From: Longitalea arenae
Lineage (GTDB): Bacteria > Bacteroidota > Bacteroidia > Chitinophagales > Chitinophagaceae
Direction of reading: 5' to 3'
Assembly: GCF_016924755.1 (NCBI RefSeq)
Contig: NZ_JAFFJX010000018.1
Location: 48,352-112,351, forward strand
Length of the DNA: 64,000 nucleotides
The notes below the pieces were generated by a model that was not told the origin of the DNA, did no database searches, and saw only the letters and a list, made by a program, of their open reading frames with translations. Of this stretch, positions 1-9,549 are shown in pieces. The position numbers and the translations under genes are program-made. Every line of letters begins with the position of its first letter. Positions within the stretch are counted from its first letter, which is position 1.

Positions 1-30
1 AAAAACCTCCCGCGCGAACGGGAGGAAAAA
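1..30 (-). terminator. Rho-independent terminator, probably for rpsT
   Basis: A perfect 7-bp stem (6-12 with 19-25, CCTCCCG/CGGGAGG) closes a 6-nt loop. On the minus strand it is followed by five T. It lies about 80 nt beyond the rpsT stop. A-rich sequence on the other side means it could also work for a plus-strand transcript entering from the left. Confidence 0.75.
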
Positions 31-106
31 ACAAAAAAAATAATATTATTCGAGATAATTGTAATTCGCTATGGGACTCAACAGAGAGACCTCAGCCAAT
101 TACCAC

Positions 107-364
107 TTATTTCGCAAGGGTATTGATCTTTTTAGCCAGCTTGCTTTTCAGGTTAGCGGCTTTATTCTTATGGATAATACCTCTTTTAGCTAATTTATCT
201 ATCATAGAAGCTACTTCAGGGAATTCTTTGGTAGCCTCAGTGCCAGTCTTGAGTGCTTTCAGATCACGGATGGCATTACGGGTAGTTTTACCGTAATACT
301 TATTTCTTTCACGTCTTTTAGCGGCTTGACGCACGTCTTTTTTGGTAGCCTTATGATTTGCCAT
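107..364 (-). CDS. rpsT: 30S ribosomal protein S20 (bS20)
   Basis: The 85-residue product has the typical bS20 start MANHKATKKDVRQAAKRRER and a lysine/arginine-rich helical body. Family members are 80-90 residues long and bind 16S rRNA early in small-subunit assembly. An open frame extends 21 codons upstream, but that extension runs across the -7 promoter box at 404-411 and is not conserved in style, so the ATG at 362-364 is the start. The gene is monocistronic, with its own promoter and a terminator at 1-30. Confidence 0.95.
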   Translation of the reverse strand: MANHKATKKDVRQAAKRRERNKYYGKTTRNAIRDLKALKTGTEATKEFPEVASMIDKLAKRGIIHKNKAANLKSKLAKKINTLAK

Positions 365-751
365 TTCGTTCCAAAGTTTAAATCCGAATAATTTTCGGGG
401 ATGCAAAGGTAACAATTTGCACCACAAAAAGAAAAATAAAACGGTAAAAATCTTGACGCATCACCGTTTTTCATGAAATACAGCCGGTTAGCTTGTGCCA
501 GTTGGCAGTTCGCAGTTGAAGTTGGCAGTTACCAACTCCAATTACCGGCGGAGCAATAGCAAGGTTGCAAATTTTCAGGAACTTTACAAGGCAAAACATC
601 CGCCCCTTGCAGGTTTTAGCGGCCTGCCCTTGTTTATAGTGTCAAAAAACACAAATTCAGATAATTTGGCTTCCGTTCCTACCTTTTTTGACCGATATTT
701 GTACCCCGATTTTAAATAACTCAATACACTTTAAGTTTCAATTGCATCCTC
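365..751. other. Intergenic gap between rpsT and sucA
   Basis: This divergent gap holds the rpsT promoter on the left. At about 497-545 there is a short degenerate stretch of the GTTGGCAGTT/AGTTACC kind that resembles the heptamer arrays found elsewhere in the window. A frame of 74 codons (495-719) crosses it but has no recognisable domain. The sucA promoter is not clear; TACCTTTT near 680 is one mismatch from the -7 consensus. Confidence 0.5.
404..411 (-). promoter_or_regulatory. Bacteroidota -7 box for rpsT
   Basis: Read on the minus strand this is TACCTTTG, an exact match to TAnnTTTG. It lies about 40 nt upstream of the rpsT ATG. No clear TTG sits at the expected -33 position. Confidence 0.65.
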
Positions 752-3511
752 ATGAAGGATTTTTCGTATATCACCAGTTCCCACCCGGCCTTTATTGAAA
801 ACCTGTATCAGGATTTCTTACGAGACCCAAACAGTGTTGATCCCGACCTGAAAAAATTTTTTGAAGGATTTGACTTTGCCGTGGGACAAGGCAAAAACGG
901 GACAAACGGTACCGCAACAACAGCCCCCGAAACAAGCGGCGCCACTGCCGAAAGTTTCGACTGGAAAAAAGAAGTAGGCGCCTACCGCCTCATTCTCGGT
1001 TACCGCAACAAAGGCCACCTGATTGCTAAAACCAATCCCATCCGTCCGCGTAAGGACCGGGGCGCAAACCTCGACCTTGGGTTCTTTGGTTTTACCGAAG
1101 CTGATCTCGATAAAACCTTTAATGCAGGCAATATGATCGGGCTGGGTACCACTACCCTGCGCAACATTTTGCAGCACCTGCAAAAGACCTATGCATCGCA
1201 TGTAGGTATCGAGTTCAAATATATCAGCGATCAAAAGAAAGTTGACTGGCTTACCAATGAAATGGAACGGAACTTCACCCGGCCATTACCCATCAACAAG
1301 AAAAAACGCATCCTGGAAAAACTGAACCAGGGCGTTATCTTCGAAAAATTCCTTCACACCAAATATATCGGTCAAAAACGTTTCTCACTGGAAGGTGGTG
1401 AAACCACTATAGCCGCCCTCGACGAGATCATTACCACGGCCGCCAATAACGACGTACAGGAAGTAGTGATCGGTATGGCCCACCGCGGCCGCCTGAACGT
1501 TCTGGCCAACATCATGGGTAAAACCTATGAGCAGATCTTCAGTGAATTTGAAGGCACCGCCAAACTCGACCAAACCATGGGTAGCGGCGACGTAAAATAC
1601 CACATGGGTTATGGCAGTGAAGTGCAAACAGCCGATGGCAAGACCATTCACCTGAAGCTGATGCCCAACCCATCGCACCTGGAAGCCGTTGACCCCGTAG
1701 TGGTTGGCTTCGCCCGGGCAAAAGCCGATGTATTGTACAAAAGTGATTTCGACAAAATATTACCCATACTCATCCACGGTGACGCCTCTGTTGCCGGCCA
1801 GGGTGTGGTATACGAAGTGCTGCAGATGAGCGACCTCGACGGTTACTATACCGGCGGTACCATTCACTTCGTGATCAATAACCAGATCGGTTTCACCACC
1901 GACTTTGAAGATGCCCGCAGCTCCGATTACTGTACTTCACTGGCCGCCATGATACAGGCGCCCGTATTACACGTAAACGGCGATGATGCAGAAGCGGTAG
2001 TGAAATGCGTTGAAATAGCCACCCGCTACCGCCAGGAATTCAATTCAGATGTGTTCATCGATATGGTTTGTTACCGCCGCCATGGCCACAATGAAGGCGA
2101 CGATCCGAAATTCACCCAGCCGCATCTTTACCAGCTGATCGAAAAACACGCCAACCCGCGGGAAGTGTACACCAACTACCTGCTCGAGAACGGCGAACCG
2201 GATGCGAAAGACCTGGCCAAGGAAATGGAAAAGAAATTCTGGGCCGACCTGCAGGAACGCCTCGATGAAATAAAGCAGAATCCCCTTCCCTACCATTACC
2301 AGCAGCCGGAATTGGACTGGAAGAGCCTGCGCAAGGCCACTGAAGACGATTTCGACAAATCGCCTGATACCGCCATCGATGAAGCCAGCTTCAAAAAAGT
2401 ATTCGAAGCCCTCATGAAATGGCCCGCCGATTTCAAACCATTGAAAAAGGTAGAAAAGATCATCCAGGATAAAGTAAAATTATATAACGACGAAGGCAAG
2501 ATCGACTGGGCAACCGGAGAATTGCTGGCTTACGGCAGCCTTTTACTCGAAGGCAAGGATGTGCGCATGAGCGGACAGGATGTACGCCGCGGCACTTTCT
2601 CGCACCGCCACGCTGTACTGCGCGACGAAAATACCGACAAAGCGTACAGCAGGTTGAGCCAGATCCCCGATGCCAAAGGCGAATTCAGGATATACAACTC
2701 TTTACTGAGCGAATATGGCGTACTGGGTTTTGAGTACGGTTACGCGCTGGCCAACCCCAATGCCCTGGTATTATGGGAAGCCCAGTTCGGCGATTTCTGT
2801 AACGGCGCCCAAACCATGATCGACCAGTTCATTTCGGCCGGAGAGCAAAAATGGAACCGCATGAACGGCGTCACCATGTTATTGCCCCACGGTTATGAAG
2901 GACAGGGTCCCGAACATAGCAGCGCCCGCATGGAACGCTTTTTACAAATGTGCGCCGAACAAAATATGGTGATCACCAATATCACCACGGCTGCCAACTT
3001 CTTCCACGCCCTGCGCCGCCAGCTGGCATGGCCTTTCCGCAAACCATTGATCAACTTCTCACCCAAAGCCAACCTGCGTCATGCCGGCACTTATTCGGCC
3101 ACCCGGGAGTTCACCAGCGGCGGATTCAAGGAAGTGATCGACGATACCTTTGCAGACGATGCCGGCCGGGTACGGAAAGTATTATTCTGCAGCGGTAAAG
3201 TTTATTTCGACCTCGCAGAACGCCAGCAAAAAGAAAACAAGAAAGATACCGCCATTGTACGGCTTGAACAGTTATATCCTTTACCTGTTAAACAACTGGA
3301 AGAACTGTACCGCAAATACAATAAGGCCACCTGGTTCTGGGTTCAGGAAGAACCGCTGAACATGGGCGCCGCCTCCTTCCTGCAAATGAACCTGAAGAGC
3401 ATCAACTACGGCGTGATCAGCCGCCAGCCAAGCGCTGCCACCGCTACCGGTTATGCCAAAGTACATGCACAGGAACAGGCAGAGATCATTGAAACAGCAT
3501 TTTCAATATAA
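752..3511 (+). CDS. sucA: 2-oxoglutarate dehydrogenase E1 component
   Basis: The 919-residue product is the thiamine-diphosphate-dependent E1 subunit that decarboxylates 2-oxoglutarate and passes the succinyl group to the lipoyl arm of E2 in the TCA cycle. The N-terminus carries the short E1 segment (SSHPAFIENLYQDFLRDP). The thiamine/dehydrogenase core has AHRGRLNVL near residue 244, IHGDASVAGQG near 343 and HGHNEGDDP near 444. The C-terminal half has the transketolase-like fold with HGYEGQGPEHSSAR. Length matches the family (about 900-950 residues). The start ATG directly precedes the conserved N-terminus. sucB follows after 107 nt on the same strand, so the two probably form an operon. The E3 subunit is not in this window. 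Confidence 0.96.
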   Translation: MKDFSYITSSHPAFIENLYQDFLRDPNSVDPDLKKFFEGFDFAVGQGKNGTNGTATTAPETSGATAESFDWKKEVGAYRLILGYRNKGHLIAKTNPIRPRKDRGANLDLGFFGFTEADLDKTFNAGNMIGLGTTTLRNILQHLQKTYASHVGIEFKYISDQKKVDWLTNEMERNFTRPLPINKKKRILEKLNQGVIFEKFLHTKYIGQKRFSLEGGETTIAALDEIITTAANNDVQEVVIGMAHRGRLNVLANIMGKTYEQIFSEFEGTAKLDQTMGSGDVKYHMGYGSEVQTADGKTIHLKLMPNPSHLEAVDPVVVGFARAKADVLYKSDFDKILPILIHGDASVAGQGVVYEVLQMSDLDGYYTGGTIHFVINNQIGFTTDFEDARSSDYCTSLAAMIQAPVLHVNGDDAEAVVKCVEIATRYRQEFNSDVFIDMVCYRRHGHNEGDDPKFTQPHLYQLIEKHANPREVYTNYLLENGEPDAKDLAKEMEKKFWADLQERLDEIKQNPLPYHYQQPELDWKSLRKATEDDFDKSPDTAIDEASFKKVFEALMKWPADFKPLKKVEKIIQDKVKLYNDEGKIDWATGELLAYGSLLLEGKDVRMSGQDVRRGTFSHRHAVLRDENTDKAYSRLSQIPDAKGEFRIYNSLLSEYGVLGFEYGYALANPNALVLWEAQFGDFCNGAQTMIDQFISAGEQKWNRMNGVTMLLPHGYEGQGPEHSSARMERFLQMCAEQNMVITNITTAANFFHALRRQLAWPFRKPLINFSPKANLRHAGTYSATREFTSGGFKEVIDDTFADDAGRVRKVLFCSGKVYFDLAERQQKENKKDTAIVRLEQLYPLPVKQLEELYRKYNKATWFWVQEEPLNMGAASFLQMNLKSINYGVISRQPSAATATGYAKVHAQEQAEIIETAFSI

Positions 3512-3577
3512 GCAGAGGGTAGAAGATAGAAGATCCGGCAGCATAAGATCAGTCATTAATTTCAAATGTGGTGAGCT

Positions 3578-3598
3578 ATTCACCATTCACCATTGACG
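3578..3598. repeat. Heptamer array (ATTCACC)3
   Basis: Three tandem 7-nt units, ATTCACC, ATTCACC and ATTGACG, lie in the short sucA-sucB gap. The same CATTCAC/CATTGAC words reappear inside the helicase gene near 52050. Confidence 0.7.
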
Positions 3599-3618
3599 AT
3601 AAATAAGAAACGTTTTTT

Positions 3619-4866
3619 ATGATAGATATAAAAGTTCCGACAGTTGGAGAATCCATTAGCGAGGTTACTTTATTAAAATGGGTAAAGAACAGTGGAGATT
3701 ATGTTGAACGTGATGAAGTGATCGCTGAACTGGAAAGCGAAAAAGCCACTTTTGAAGTAAACGCTGAAAAAGCAGGCGTTTTGAAACAATCCGCCCAGGA
3801 AGGCGATACCCTTCAAATTGGCGACGTACTGGCTACTATTGATGAATCAGCAGCCAAACCAGAGAAAGCAGACTCCAACGGAACGCCGGCTAAAGAAACA
3901 AAGTCAGAAGCCGGAGGGCAGAAGCCCCAGGCTCCTGCTACGCAGACCTCTCAGGCGCCTGTAACAGCTGTATCTAATGATGTAAAAGCGACCCCGGTCG
4001 CTGCTGCCATCATTGCCGATAAAAAAGTTGATCCCAAATCAGTTACGCCAAGCGGATTCAGCGGTAAGATCGTAAAGAACGATGTACTGGCCGCCCTCTC
4101 CAATCCCGGTAAAGTGACCGGCGGTAAACCGCTGTTCAGCCGCGATGAAAGAAGGGAGAAAATGAGCCAGCTGCGCAAGACCATCAGCCGCCGCCTGGTA
4201 GAAGCTAAAAATACAACGGCCATGCTCACTACCTTCAATGAGGTAGACATGAGCCGCATCATGGAGATCCGCAGCAAGTTCAAAGATAAATTCAAGGAAG
4301 CCCATGGCGTAAACCTCGGTTTCATGAGCTTTTTTGCCAAAGCCTGCGCCATCGCATTACAGGAATGGCCTGCAGTGAACGCCTATATCGACGGCGATCA
4401 GCTGGTTTACCATGACTATGCCGATATTTCTGTAGCCGTATCTACCCCCCGCGGCCTGACCGTTCCCGTTATCCGCAATGTAGAAAGCCTCAGCATGGCC
4501 GAGATCGAGAAGAAAGTGATAGAACTGGCCGGTAAAGCAAGAGACAACAAATTATCAATGGAGGAGCTCACCGGTGGCACCTTCACCATTACCAACGGTG
4601 GGGTGTTTGGCTCCTTAATGAGCACGCCCATCATCAACCTGCCCCAAAGCGCCATCCTGGGCATGCACAAGATCCAGGAGCGCCCGATGGCCATTAACGG
4701 ACAGGTAGTTATTAAACCCATGATGTACCTGGCTTTAAGTTATGACCACCGCATTATCGATGGCCGTGAGTCTGTAAGCTTCCTGGTGCGCGTAAAAGAA
4801 TTGCTCGAAAATCCCGAGCTCTTATTGTTTGGAAAGGATCCGGTTAAGACTTTGTTGGAACTGTAA
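3619..4866 (+). CDS. sucB: Dihydrolipoyllysine-residue succinyltransferase (E2 of 2-oxoglutarate dehydrogenase)
   Basis: The 415-residue product has the E2 domain order. A lipoyl domain covers residues 1-75, with the lipoylated lysine in ESEKATFEV (K42). An Ala/Pro/Gln-rich linker follows. A peripheral-subunit-binding domain ([15 protein letters not shown]) lies near 140-160. The catalytic acyltransferase domain has the active site HRIIDG near 377-382. It transfers succinyl groups from SucA to CoA. Its position right after sucA and the [10 protein letters not shown] start separate it from pyruvate or branched-chain E2 proteins. A terminator-like hairpin follows at 4902-4926. Confidence 0.95.
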   Translation: MIDIKVPTVGESISEVTLLKWVKNSGDYVERDEVIAELESEKATFEVNAEKAGVLKQSAQEGDTLQIGDVLATIDESAAKPEKADSNGTPAKETKSEAGGQKPQAPATQTSQAPVTAVSNDVKATPVAAAIIADKKVDPKSVTPSGFSGKIVKNDVLAALSNPGKVTGGKPLFSRDERREKMSQLRKTISRRLVEAKNTTAMLTTFNEVDMSRIMEIRSKFKDKFKEAHGVNLGFMSFFAKACAIALQEWPAVNAYIDGDQLVYHDYADISVAVSTPRGLTVPVIRNVESLSMAEIEKKVIELAGKARDNKLSMEELTGGTFTITNGGVFGSLMSTPIINLPQSAILGMHKIQERPMAINGQVVIKPMMYLALSYDHRIIDGRESVSFLVRVKELLENPELLLFGKDPVKTLLEL

Positions 4867-4867
4867 A

Positions 4868-5123
4868 ATCAATTGGCAATTCGCAATTGGTAAAAATACA
4901 AAGAGCTCCTGCAAAACAGGGGCTCTCTCGTTTATTGGAGTCAATGGTCAATGGTCAATGGGCAGTTGGCAATGGGCAAAAATACAAGAGCTCCTGCACA
5001 AACAGGGGTTTATAGCGGTCAATGGGCAATGGGCAGTTGGCAATGGGCAAAAATACAAGAGCTCCTGCACAAACAGGGGCTCTCTCGTTTATCGCGGTCA
5101 ATGGTGAATGGGCAATGTTGAAT
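4868..5123. repeat. Three-copy 71-85 bp tandem repeat made of hairpin plus CAATGGG heptamers
   Basis: Each unit has a hairpin (AGAGCTCCTG...CAGGGGCTCT), a short TCGTTTAT linker and a run of 7-nt words (CAATTGG, CAATGGT, CAATGGG, CAGTTGG). The hairpin starts lie at 4902, 4987 and 5058. The second unit lacks the GCTCTCTC that would complete its stem. The stretch carries no supported gene. Confidence 0.8.
4902..4926 (+). terminator. Hairpin after sucB, first of three copies
   Basis: A 10-bp stem (AGAGCTCCTG with CAGGGGCTCT, one G-U pair) closes a 5-nt loop 35 nt after the sucB stop, followed by CTCGTTTATT. The same hairpin recurs at 5058-5083. The middle copy at 4987-5008 has lost its right arm. 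Confidence 0.6.
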
Positions 5124-5175
5124 GGCTCGTCAATTTGTCAAATTAATAAGCGACTTTAAACCGCTGCTTTTGGGC

Positions 5176-5424
5176 TTCATTGCCTCTGTGTCTTTTTGCC
5201 TCCTCGCCTTTTTGCCTTTTGTCGCCTTTTCGCCTCTATGCCTTCTTGCCTTTCCTAGTTGCCGATTTACCTCTGTGCCTTGTTGCCTCTGTGCCTTGTT
5301 ACCTTTTGCCTTCTCGCCTCCTCGCCTTGTTGCCTCTTTGCCGTTTTGCCGCCTTTCCTTGTTGCCTTTACTCTCTATACCTCTTTGGCTCTTTGCCTTT
5401 TCTCTATGCCTCTTTGCCTTTTAC
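5176..5424. repeat. Degenerate octamer array TYTTTGCC, about 30 units
   Basis: About 250 nt consist almost only of T/C-rich words ending in GCC at 8-nt spacing (TTTTTGCC, TCCTCGCC, TCTATGCC, TTGTTGCC, TCTTTGCC), with a few longer units. The plus strand is nearly free of purines. All three plus frames are open and encode Cys/Leu/Phe-rich strings that are artefacts of the repeat. The array ends about 18 nt before the start of the methyltransferase gene. Confidence 0.85.
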
Positions 5425-5441
5425 AGTATCTTGCAAACCGT

Positions 5442-6623
5442 ATGAAATACTTCTCCCACCTGAACACGGCGGTGCAGTTGCTGCAACAGTACGACGGCAG
5501 TGTACCGTTCGGGAGTTTTATAAAATCTTTTTTCAGCCAGTATAAAAAGTTCGGTTCCCGGGACCGGAAGAATATTGCACATCTCTGTTATGCCTTTTTC
5601 CGCCTGGGCAAAGCCCTGCCCCAACTGCCGCTGGAACAGCGGATCCTGACCGGACTCTTTTTCTGCAGTCCAGAACCCAATGAGCTCCTGCAGCACCTGA
5701 AACCGGCGTGGAATGAACAGGCGCACGGATCCTTACCGCAAAAATTCCAACTAATAAACGACACACTGGCCCCGGTTACCATACAGGAGGTATTTCCCTG
5801 GACCAATGAACTGAGCGCCGGTATGGACCAAACCGCCTTTAACGCTTCCTTCTTCACCCAGCCTGATCTTTTCCTCCGCCTGCGCCCCGGTAAGGAAGCA
5901 GCCGTAAAAAGCAAACTGCACGAGGCAGCTATTCCCTTCCGCGTTTTGAACAGTTCCTGCCTTGCCCTGCCCAATGCGTCGAAAATAGATACGATCATCG
6001 AAACCGATCGCGAAGCCGTGATCCAGGATTACAGTTCCCAGCGGATCGGCGAATTGATGGAACTTATTCGGAGCTCAACGGGCCAGAGCGCCAAAACACT
6101 GAAGCTATGGGACGCCTGTGCAGCCAGCGGCGGCAAATCTATCCTTGCCAGCGATATTTTTAACCGCATCGACCTCACGGTTTCTGATCTTAGGAAATCG
6201 ATTCTTATTAATCTGGAAAAACGGTTTGCGGCCGCAGGCATTAGGAACTACCATTCTTTTACTGGTGATCTATCTGCTGCCCCGATCGATCATCCGTCAA
6301 CATTCGACATTATCATCACCGATGTACCCTGCACCGGTGCAGGCACCTGGAGCCGCACCCCGGAACAATTATATTATTTCGATCATGTACAGGTCGACCG
6401 CTACAGCGCCCTGCAAAAAAAGATAGTGCAACATGCCCTTGCCGCATTAAGACCAGGCGGCTTTCTGTTGTATTGTACCTGCTCAGTATTCAAAAAAGAA
6501 AATGAAGAAGTGGTGCAGTTCATCCAGGACCGGCATTCGCTGCAATTGCTGCAGACAAACTTATTTACCGGTTACGATCAAAAAGCCGATACCCTCTTTG
6601 GCGCGCTGTTTCAAAAAAGCTAA
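5442..6623 (+). CDS. RsmB/Fmu-family rRNA (cytosine-C5)-methyltransferase
   Basis: The 393-residue product is a SAM-dependent RNA m5C methyltransferase of the Sun/RsmB/NOL1 family. The SAM-binding site is DACAASGGKSI (family form DACAAPGGK), near residue 225. The two family cysteines are in DVPCTGAGTW (C297) and YCTCSVF (C347); the second is normally the nucleophile. The N-terminal 130 residues (helical, NusB-like position) are shorter than in E. coli RsmB. The frame stays open 61 codons further upstream, but only through the TYTTTGCC array, so MKYFSHLNTAVQLL at 5442 is taken as the start. The stop lies 3 nt from the stop of the convergent subtilase gene. Confidence 0.88.
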   Translation: MKYFSHLNTAVQLLQQYDGSVPFGSFIKSFFSQYKKFGSRDRKNIAHLCYAFFRLGKALPQLPLEQRILTGLFFCSPEPNELLQHLKPAWNEQAHGSLPQKFQLINDTLAPVTIQEVFPWTNELSAGMDQTAFNASFFTQPDLFLRLRPGKEAAVKSKLHEAAIPFRVLNSSCLALPNASKIDTIIETDREAVIQDYSSQRIGELMELIRSSTGQSAKTLKLWDACAASGGKSILASDIFNRIDLTVSDLRKSILINLEKRFAAAGIRNYHSFTGDLSAAPIDHPSTFDIIITDVPCTGAGTWSRTPEQLYYFDHVQVDRYSALQKKIVQHALAALRPGGFLLYCTCSVFKKENEEVVQFIQDRHSLQLLQTNLFTGYDQKADTLFGALFQKS

Positions 6624-6626
6624 GCT

Positions 6627-8594
6627 TTATTTCTTCAACACCTTGCGGCTGTAGATCCGCTTGTTATTATTGTACAGAATGATCTCATAAATGCCGGGGC
6701 TCCAGCCCGGGGCCATTACCGTTGTACTGTAATAACCCGCCGGCTTGGCGATCTTTCTGGCATAAACGATGCGGCCGCGCATATCGCTTATCTGAATGCC
6801 CATATTATCGATGGCCTCCGGTGTATTCACTACTACCTGCAGTTGTTGGTCGAAGGGACTGGGCATTGTCATTAATGTATTATCCGGGAAACAGACAGTA
6901 TGAATGGCTTGCTGTAAACTGGCTATTTCAAAAACAGTATCTGTAGAGCGCATAGCCTGCAGTATGCGGTAATGAACAGGTCCGCCGGCAGCTTTTAACG
7001 TATCCCTGTATTCATAACTATTTGCTTTAAACGATGGTGAGACGGACGCTAACTGGCCAATGGTGGAGAAACCGGTCTCCCCTGGCAATTTCCGTTGTAT
7101 GGTATACAGGCTGCTGGTATCATCCTTGCTTCTCCAGTTTACCGATACAATACAATTATTAAAAGCGGTGCTGGCCGTTGCGTATTGTTTGGTAAGCAGC
7201 GCAACCGCTTTTTTCATATTCGGTAAACCATAACCATACCGGAAATCGGGATTGGCCGATTGACTGGCGCTCTGTTGCAGCGCATCCATGATCTGCATAT
7301 TGCTGAACTCAGGGAATACCTGCCATAGGCAGGCACTGAGGCCGGCCATATTCGGGCAGGCATAGGAAGTGCCGGTACCGGTCTCCGGTTCCCAGTTGAG
7401 GGGATTGGCTACCCATGCATTCACGCCCACGGCCACCACATTCGGTTTTAATAAACCGGCGCCGTTTGGTCCCAGGCAACTGGTATTGCCAATAATGCCA
7501 TTGATATCAACGGAGCCAACAGTCAGTACATGTTCGGCATCTGCCGGAACACCCACATATTTCAACTCATTGGAATAATGGCCGCTGTTACCGGCCGCCA
7601 CTACGACCAGGATCCCTTTTTTCGCTGCAAGATCAGCACCCAGCGATATCATGGCCGTTTTACCATTACGTTCCGCATAGGAGTAATCGAAGATCGGGTT
7701 CTCAAATACGTTATATCCCAATGAACAGGAGATCATATCAACACCCGCGCTGTCGGCAAATTCAGCTGCTGCCAGCCAGTTCTGTTCTTCCACCGGATAT
7801 TCGGTGTCAACGTCTTCTGTACGCAACAACCAATAGCTGGCGTGGGGTGCGGTTCCTATCATTATGCCCGGCCGGTTAGCTGCCAGCAGGGAAAAAACAT
7901 TGGCGCCGTGAAAATAGTCTTCATCCACACTGGTTTCGTTCTTTACGAAATCCCAGGTACCTAATACCCTCCCCTGTAACCGAACACTGTCGAATGCCGG
8001 GTTGCTGAGGTAATTCAGGAAACCGGCATCCAGCACCGCTATGGTCATACCGCGGCCGGTAAAACCCATTTGATGCAGCCAGTCGCCATGATGAACACGG
8101 ATCTGATCATACATTTTACCATAAGCCAATGCCGTAACGCCTGTCTGGCCCGTCAATTCCCTTGCCGGCGCCGGAGCTGCTGCTTTAGTGGCCAGGGTTC
8201 CCGAGAGGCCATTATGACCGGTGTTTTTTCTTGGCGCAATGCCGTTCGTTTTCTTTACAAATGGAAATGCGTTGATCCTCGCAAGCGCATTGGCATCCGT
8301 GGTCGTGATCAATACCTGGTTCAACCATTTTGAGACGTTTATTATAGCAACATTCGGAATGCTGCGGATGCTGTCGAGATAAGCGGCGCTCAGCGGCAGG
8401 TCGGTTGAATCGTAACTTATATTGTACCTCAACCTGCGGGCCATTGCTTTTGATGAGAGAAAGGCCGAGGGGTTAGCCAATGTATAGGCAGATCCTTTTT
8501 TATCGGTAAACTGTACAATGTAACGGGAGAATTGAGCTTGCGTAAAACCGGTACCTGCGATCAGCAATACCAGCAGCGTAGCTAATTTTTTCAT
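6627..8594 (-). CDS. Secreted S8 (subtilisin-like) serine peptidase with T9SS sorting domain
   Basis: The 655-residue product begins with a signal peptide (about 1-20, cut near TQAQ). An inhibitor-like or pro-region follows to about 170. The S8 domain has Asp189 (IAVLDAG), His229 (YFHGANV, a variant of the usual HGTxV), the oxyanion Asn336 (AAGNSG) and Ser410 (GTGTSYACPNMAG). The last 85 residues (MPSPFDQQL... to YSRKVLKK) fit a type A T9SS C-terminal sorting domain, so the enzyme is likely exported across the outer membrane and held at or released from the surface. All catalytic residues are present. Substrate is unknown. It is transcribed toward the methyltransferase gene, with almost no gap between the stops. 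Confidence 0.92.
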   Translation of the reverse strand: MKKLATLLVLLIAGTGFTQAQFSRYIVQFTDKKGSAYTLANPSAFLSSKAMARRLRYNISYDSTDLPLSAAYLDSIRSIPNVAIINVSKWLNQVLITTTDANALARINAFPFVKKTNGIAPRKNTGHNGLSGTLATKAAAPAPARELTGQTGVTALAYGKMYDQIRVHHGDWLHQMGFTGRGMTIAVLDAGFLNYLSNPAFDSVRLQGRVLGTWDFVKNETSVDEDYFHGANVFSLLAANRPGIMIGTAPHASYWLLRTEDVDTEYPVEEQNWLAAAEFADSAGVDMISCSLGYNVFENPIFDYSYAERNGKTAMISLGADLAAKKGILVVVAAGNSGHYSNELKYVGVPADAEHVLTVGSVDINGIIGNTSCLGPNGAGLLKPNVVAVGVNAWVANPLNWEPETGTGTSYACPNMAGLSACLWQVFPEFSNMQIMDALQQSASQSANPDFRYGYGLPNMKKAVALLTKQYATASTAFNNCIVSVNWRSKDDTSSLYTIQRKLPGETGFSTIGQLASVSPSFKANSYEYRDTLKAAGGPVHYRILQAMRSTDTVFEIASLQQAIHTVCFPDNTLMTMPSPFDQQLQVVVNTPEAIDNMGIQISDMRGRIVYARKIAKPAGYYSTTVMAPGWSPGIYEIILYNNNKRIYSRKVLKK

Positions 8595-8642
8595 GGCGGT
8601 TATTGTTAATGGTAGATAGCCTTCAGTGTAACCGGCACGCGA

Positions 8643-9413
8643 TTAATTATGATCCATGATGGTCATTGTTACGCCAAATCCGGTCAGGTAACCCGAAACG
8701 GTTGTAGGTGGCTGGTATTCCCAAACGGCCACTTCTTTATATACGAGGCCGATATTTTTTGCATATTTCTCCACCCAGTATGTTTTGGAAGCGGATACGC
8801 CAGGCTCCAGGGGCAGATTGGTTGAATCGGCGATCTGCACAACGGTAATGGTGCTGTCGTATGTTTTATTGTTCAACGTCAATGAAGCGCCTACATCGTG
8901 GTAGGTATAATCCCAGGTGCGGATATCCTGGTCATTACTGAAATCATACACGCCTTCATACGGATTATCTGGCAAATAGCCATTACCCCGCCAGCTAACG
9001 CCGTCTTTTACCGGTATTACCAGTTTCACATACCTGAAATTGGACTCATTCATTTCAATATTCTGCGCGGAAGGGATCACATGGTATGTGAGCAGTGGTT
9101 TCCAGTCGTTATCGTTGGTGCTGTTAAAGTCGCGCAGGTAGCGAACGATGCGCCAGCCGGCACGGCCCAGATTATCTGTCAGCTGTCCTTCCACGATATC
9201 TTTTGCCTGGTAGCTGACAATGGTATCTCTTTGATCATGATCTACAAAGCGGAGTGAATCGTAGCGGTATAAAATATATTTACCCGTTTGCAGGTTCAGA
9301 TAATCTGTAACCGCATCGGAACTGATATTATCTGTTTTCTTTTCACATCCGCTTAACTGGATAGCTAATAGAACGACACCGGCAGTTATAACAGTAAATA
9401 AATATTTCTTCAT
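8643..9413 (-). CDS. Hypothetical lipoprotein
   Basis: The 256-residue product has a lipoprotein signal peptide with lipobox LSGC (Cys near 23), followed by EKKTDN. The mature part is polar and beta-rich (repeated Trp/Tyr/Thr) with no motif I can assign to a named family. It lies 48 nt upstream of the subtilase gene on the same strand and may be co-transcribed with it. That suggests a cell-envelope role, but nothing more specific can be said. Confidence 0.8.
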   Translation of the reverse strand: MKKYLFTVITAGVVLLAIQLSGCEKKTDNISSDAVTDYLNLQTGKYILYRYDSLRFVDHDQRDTIVSYQAKDIVEGQLTDNLGRAGWRIVRYLRDFNSTNDNDWKPLLTYHVIPSAQNIEMNESNFRYVKLVIPVKDGVSWRGNGYLPDNPYEGVYDFSNDQDIRTWDYTYHDVGASLTLNNKTYDSTITVVQIADSTNLPLEPGVSASKTYWVEKYAKNIGLVYKEVAVWEYQPPTTVSGYLTGFGVTMTIMDHN

Positions 9414-9483
9414 ACAACAGTTTGTAAAACAGCTACTTTGTTACAGGACAACCATGGAGGTGTTTAAGTTGCAGCCCAAAACT

Positions 9484-9514
9484 AAAAAAACCATCCGCCG
9501 TGTGGCGAATGGTT
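9484..9514 (-). terminator. Rho-independent terminator of mnmA
   Basis: An 11-bp stem with one mismatch (9489-9499 with 9504-9514) closes a GTGT loop. It is followed on the minus strand by a run of T (A-tract 9484-9490 on plus). It lies 36 nt after the mnmA stop. Confidence 0.85.
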
Positions 9515-9549
9515 GTAACGTTGATCAGTAATTATTTATTGCCTGAAAA

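Noticed and set aside
495..719. 74-codon open frame between rpsT and sucA
   Set aside because: It starts in repeat-like sequence, has no recognisable domain and occupies the sucA promoter region.
5122..5545. Cys/Leu/Phe-rich open frames in all three plus frames
   Set aside because: They arise from the purine-poor TYTTTGCC array, where stop codons are rare by composition.
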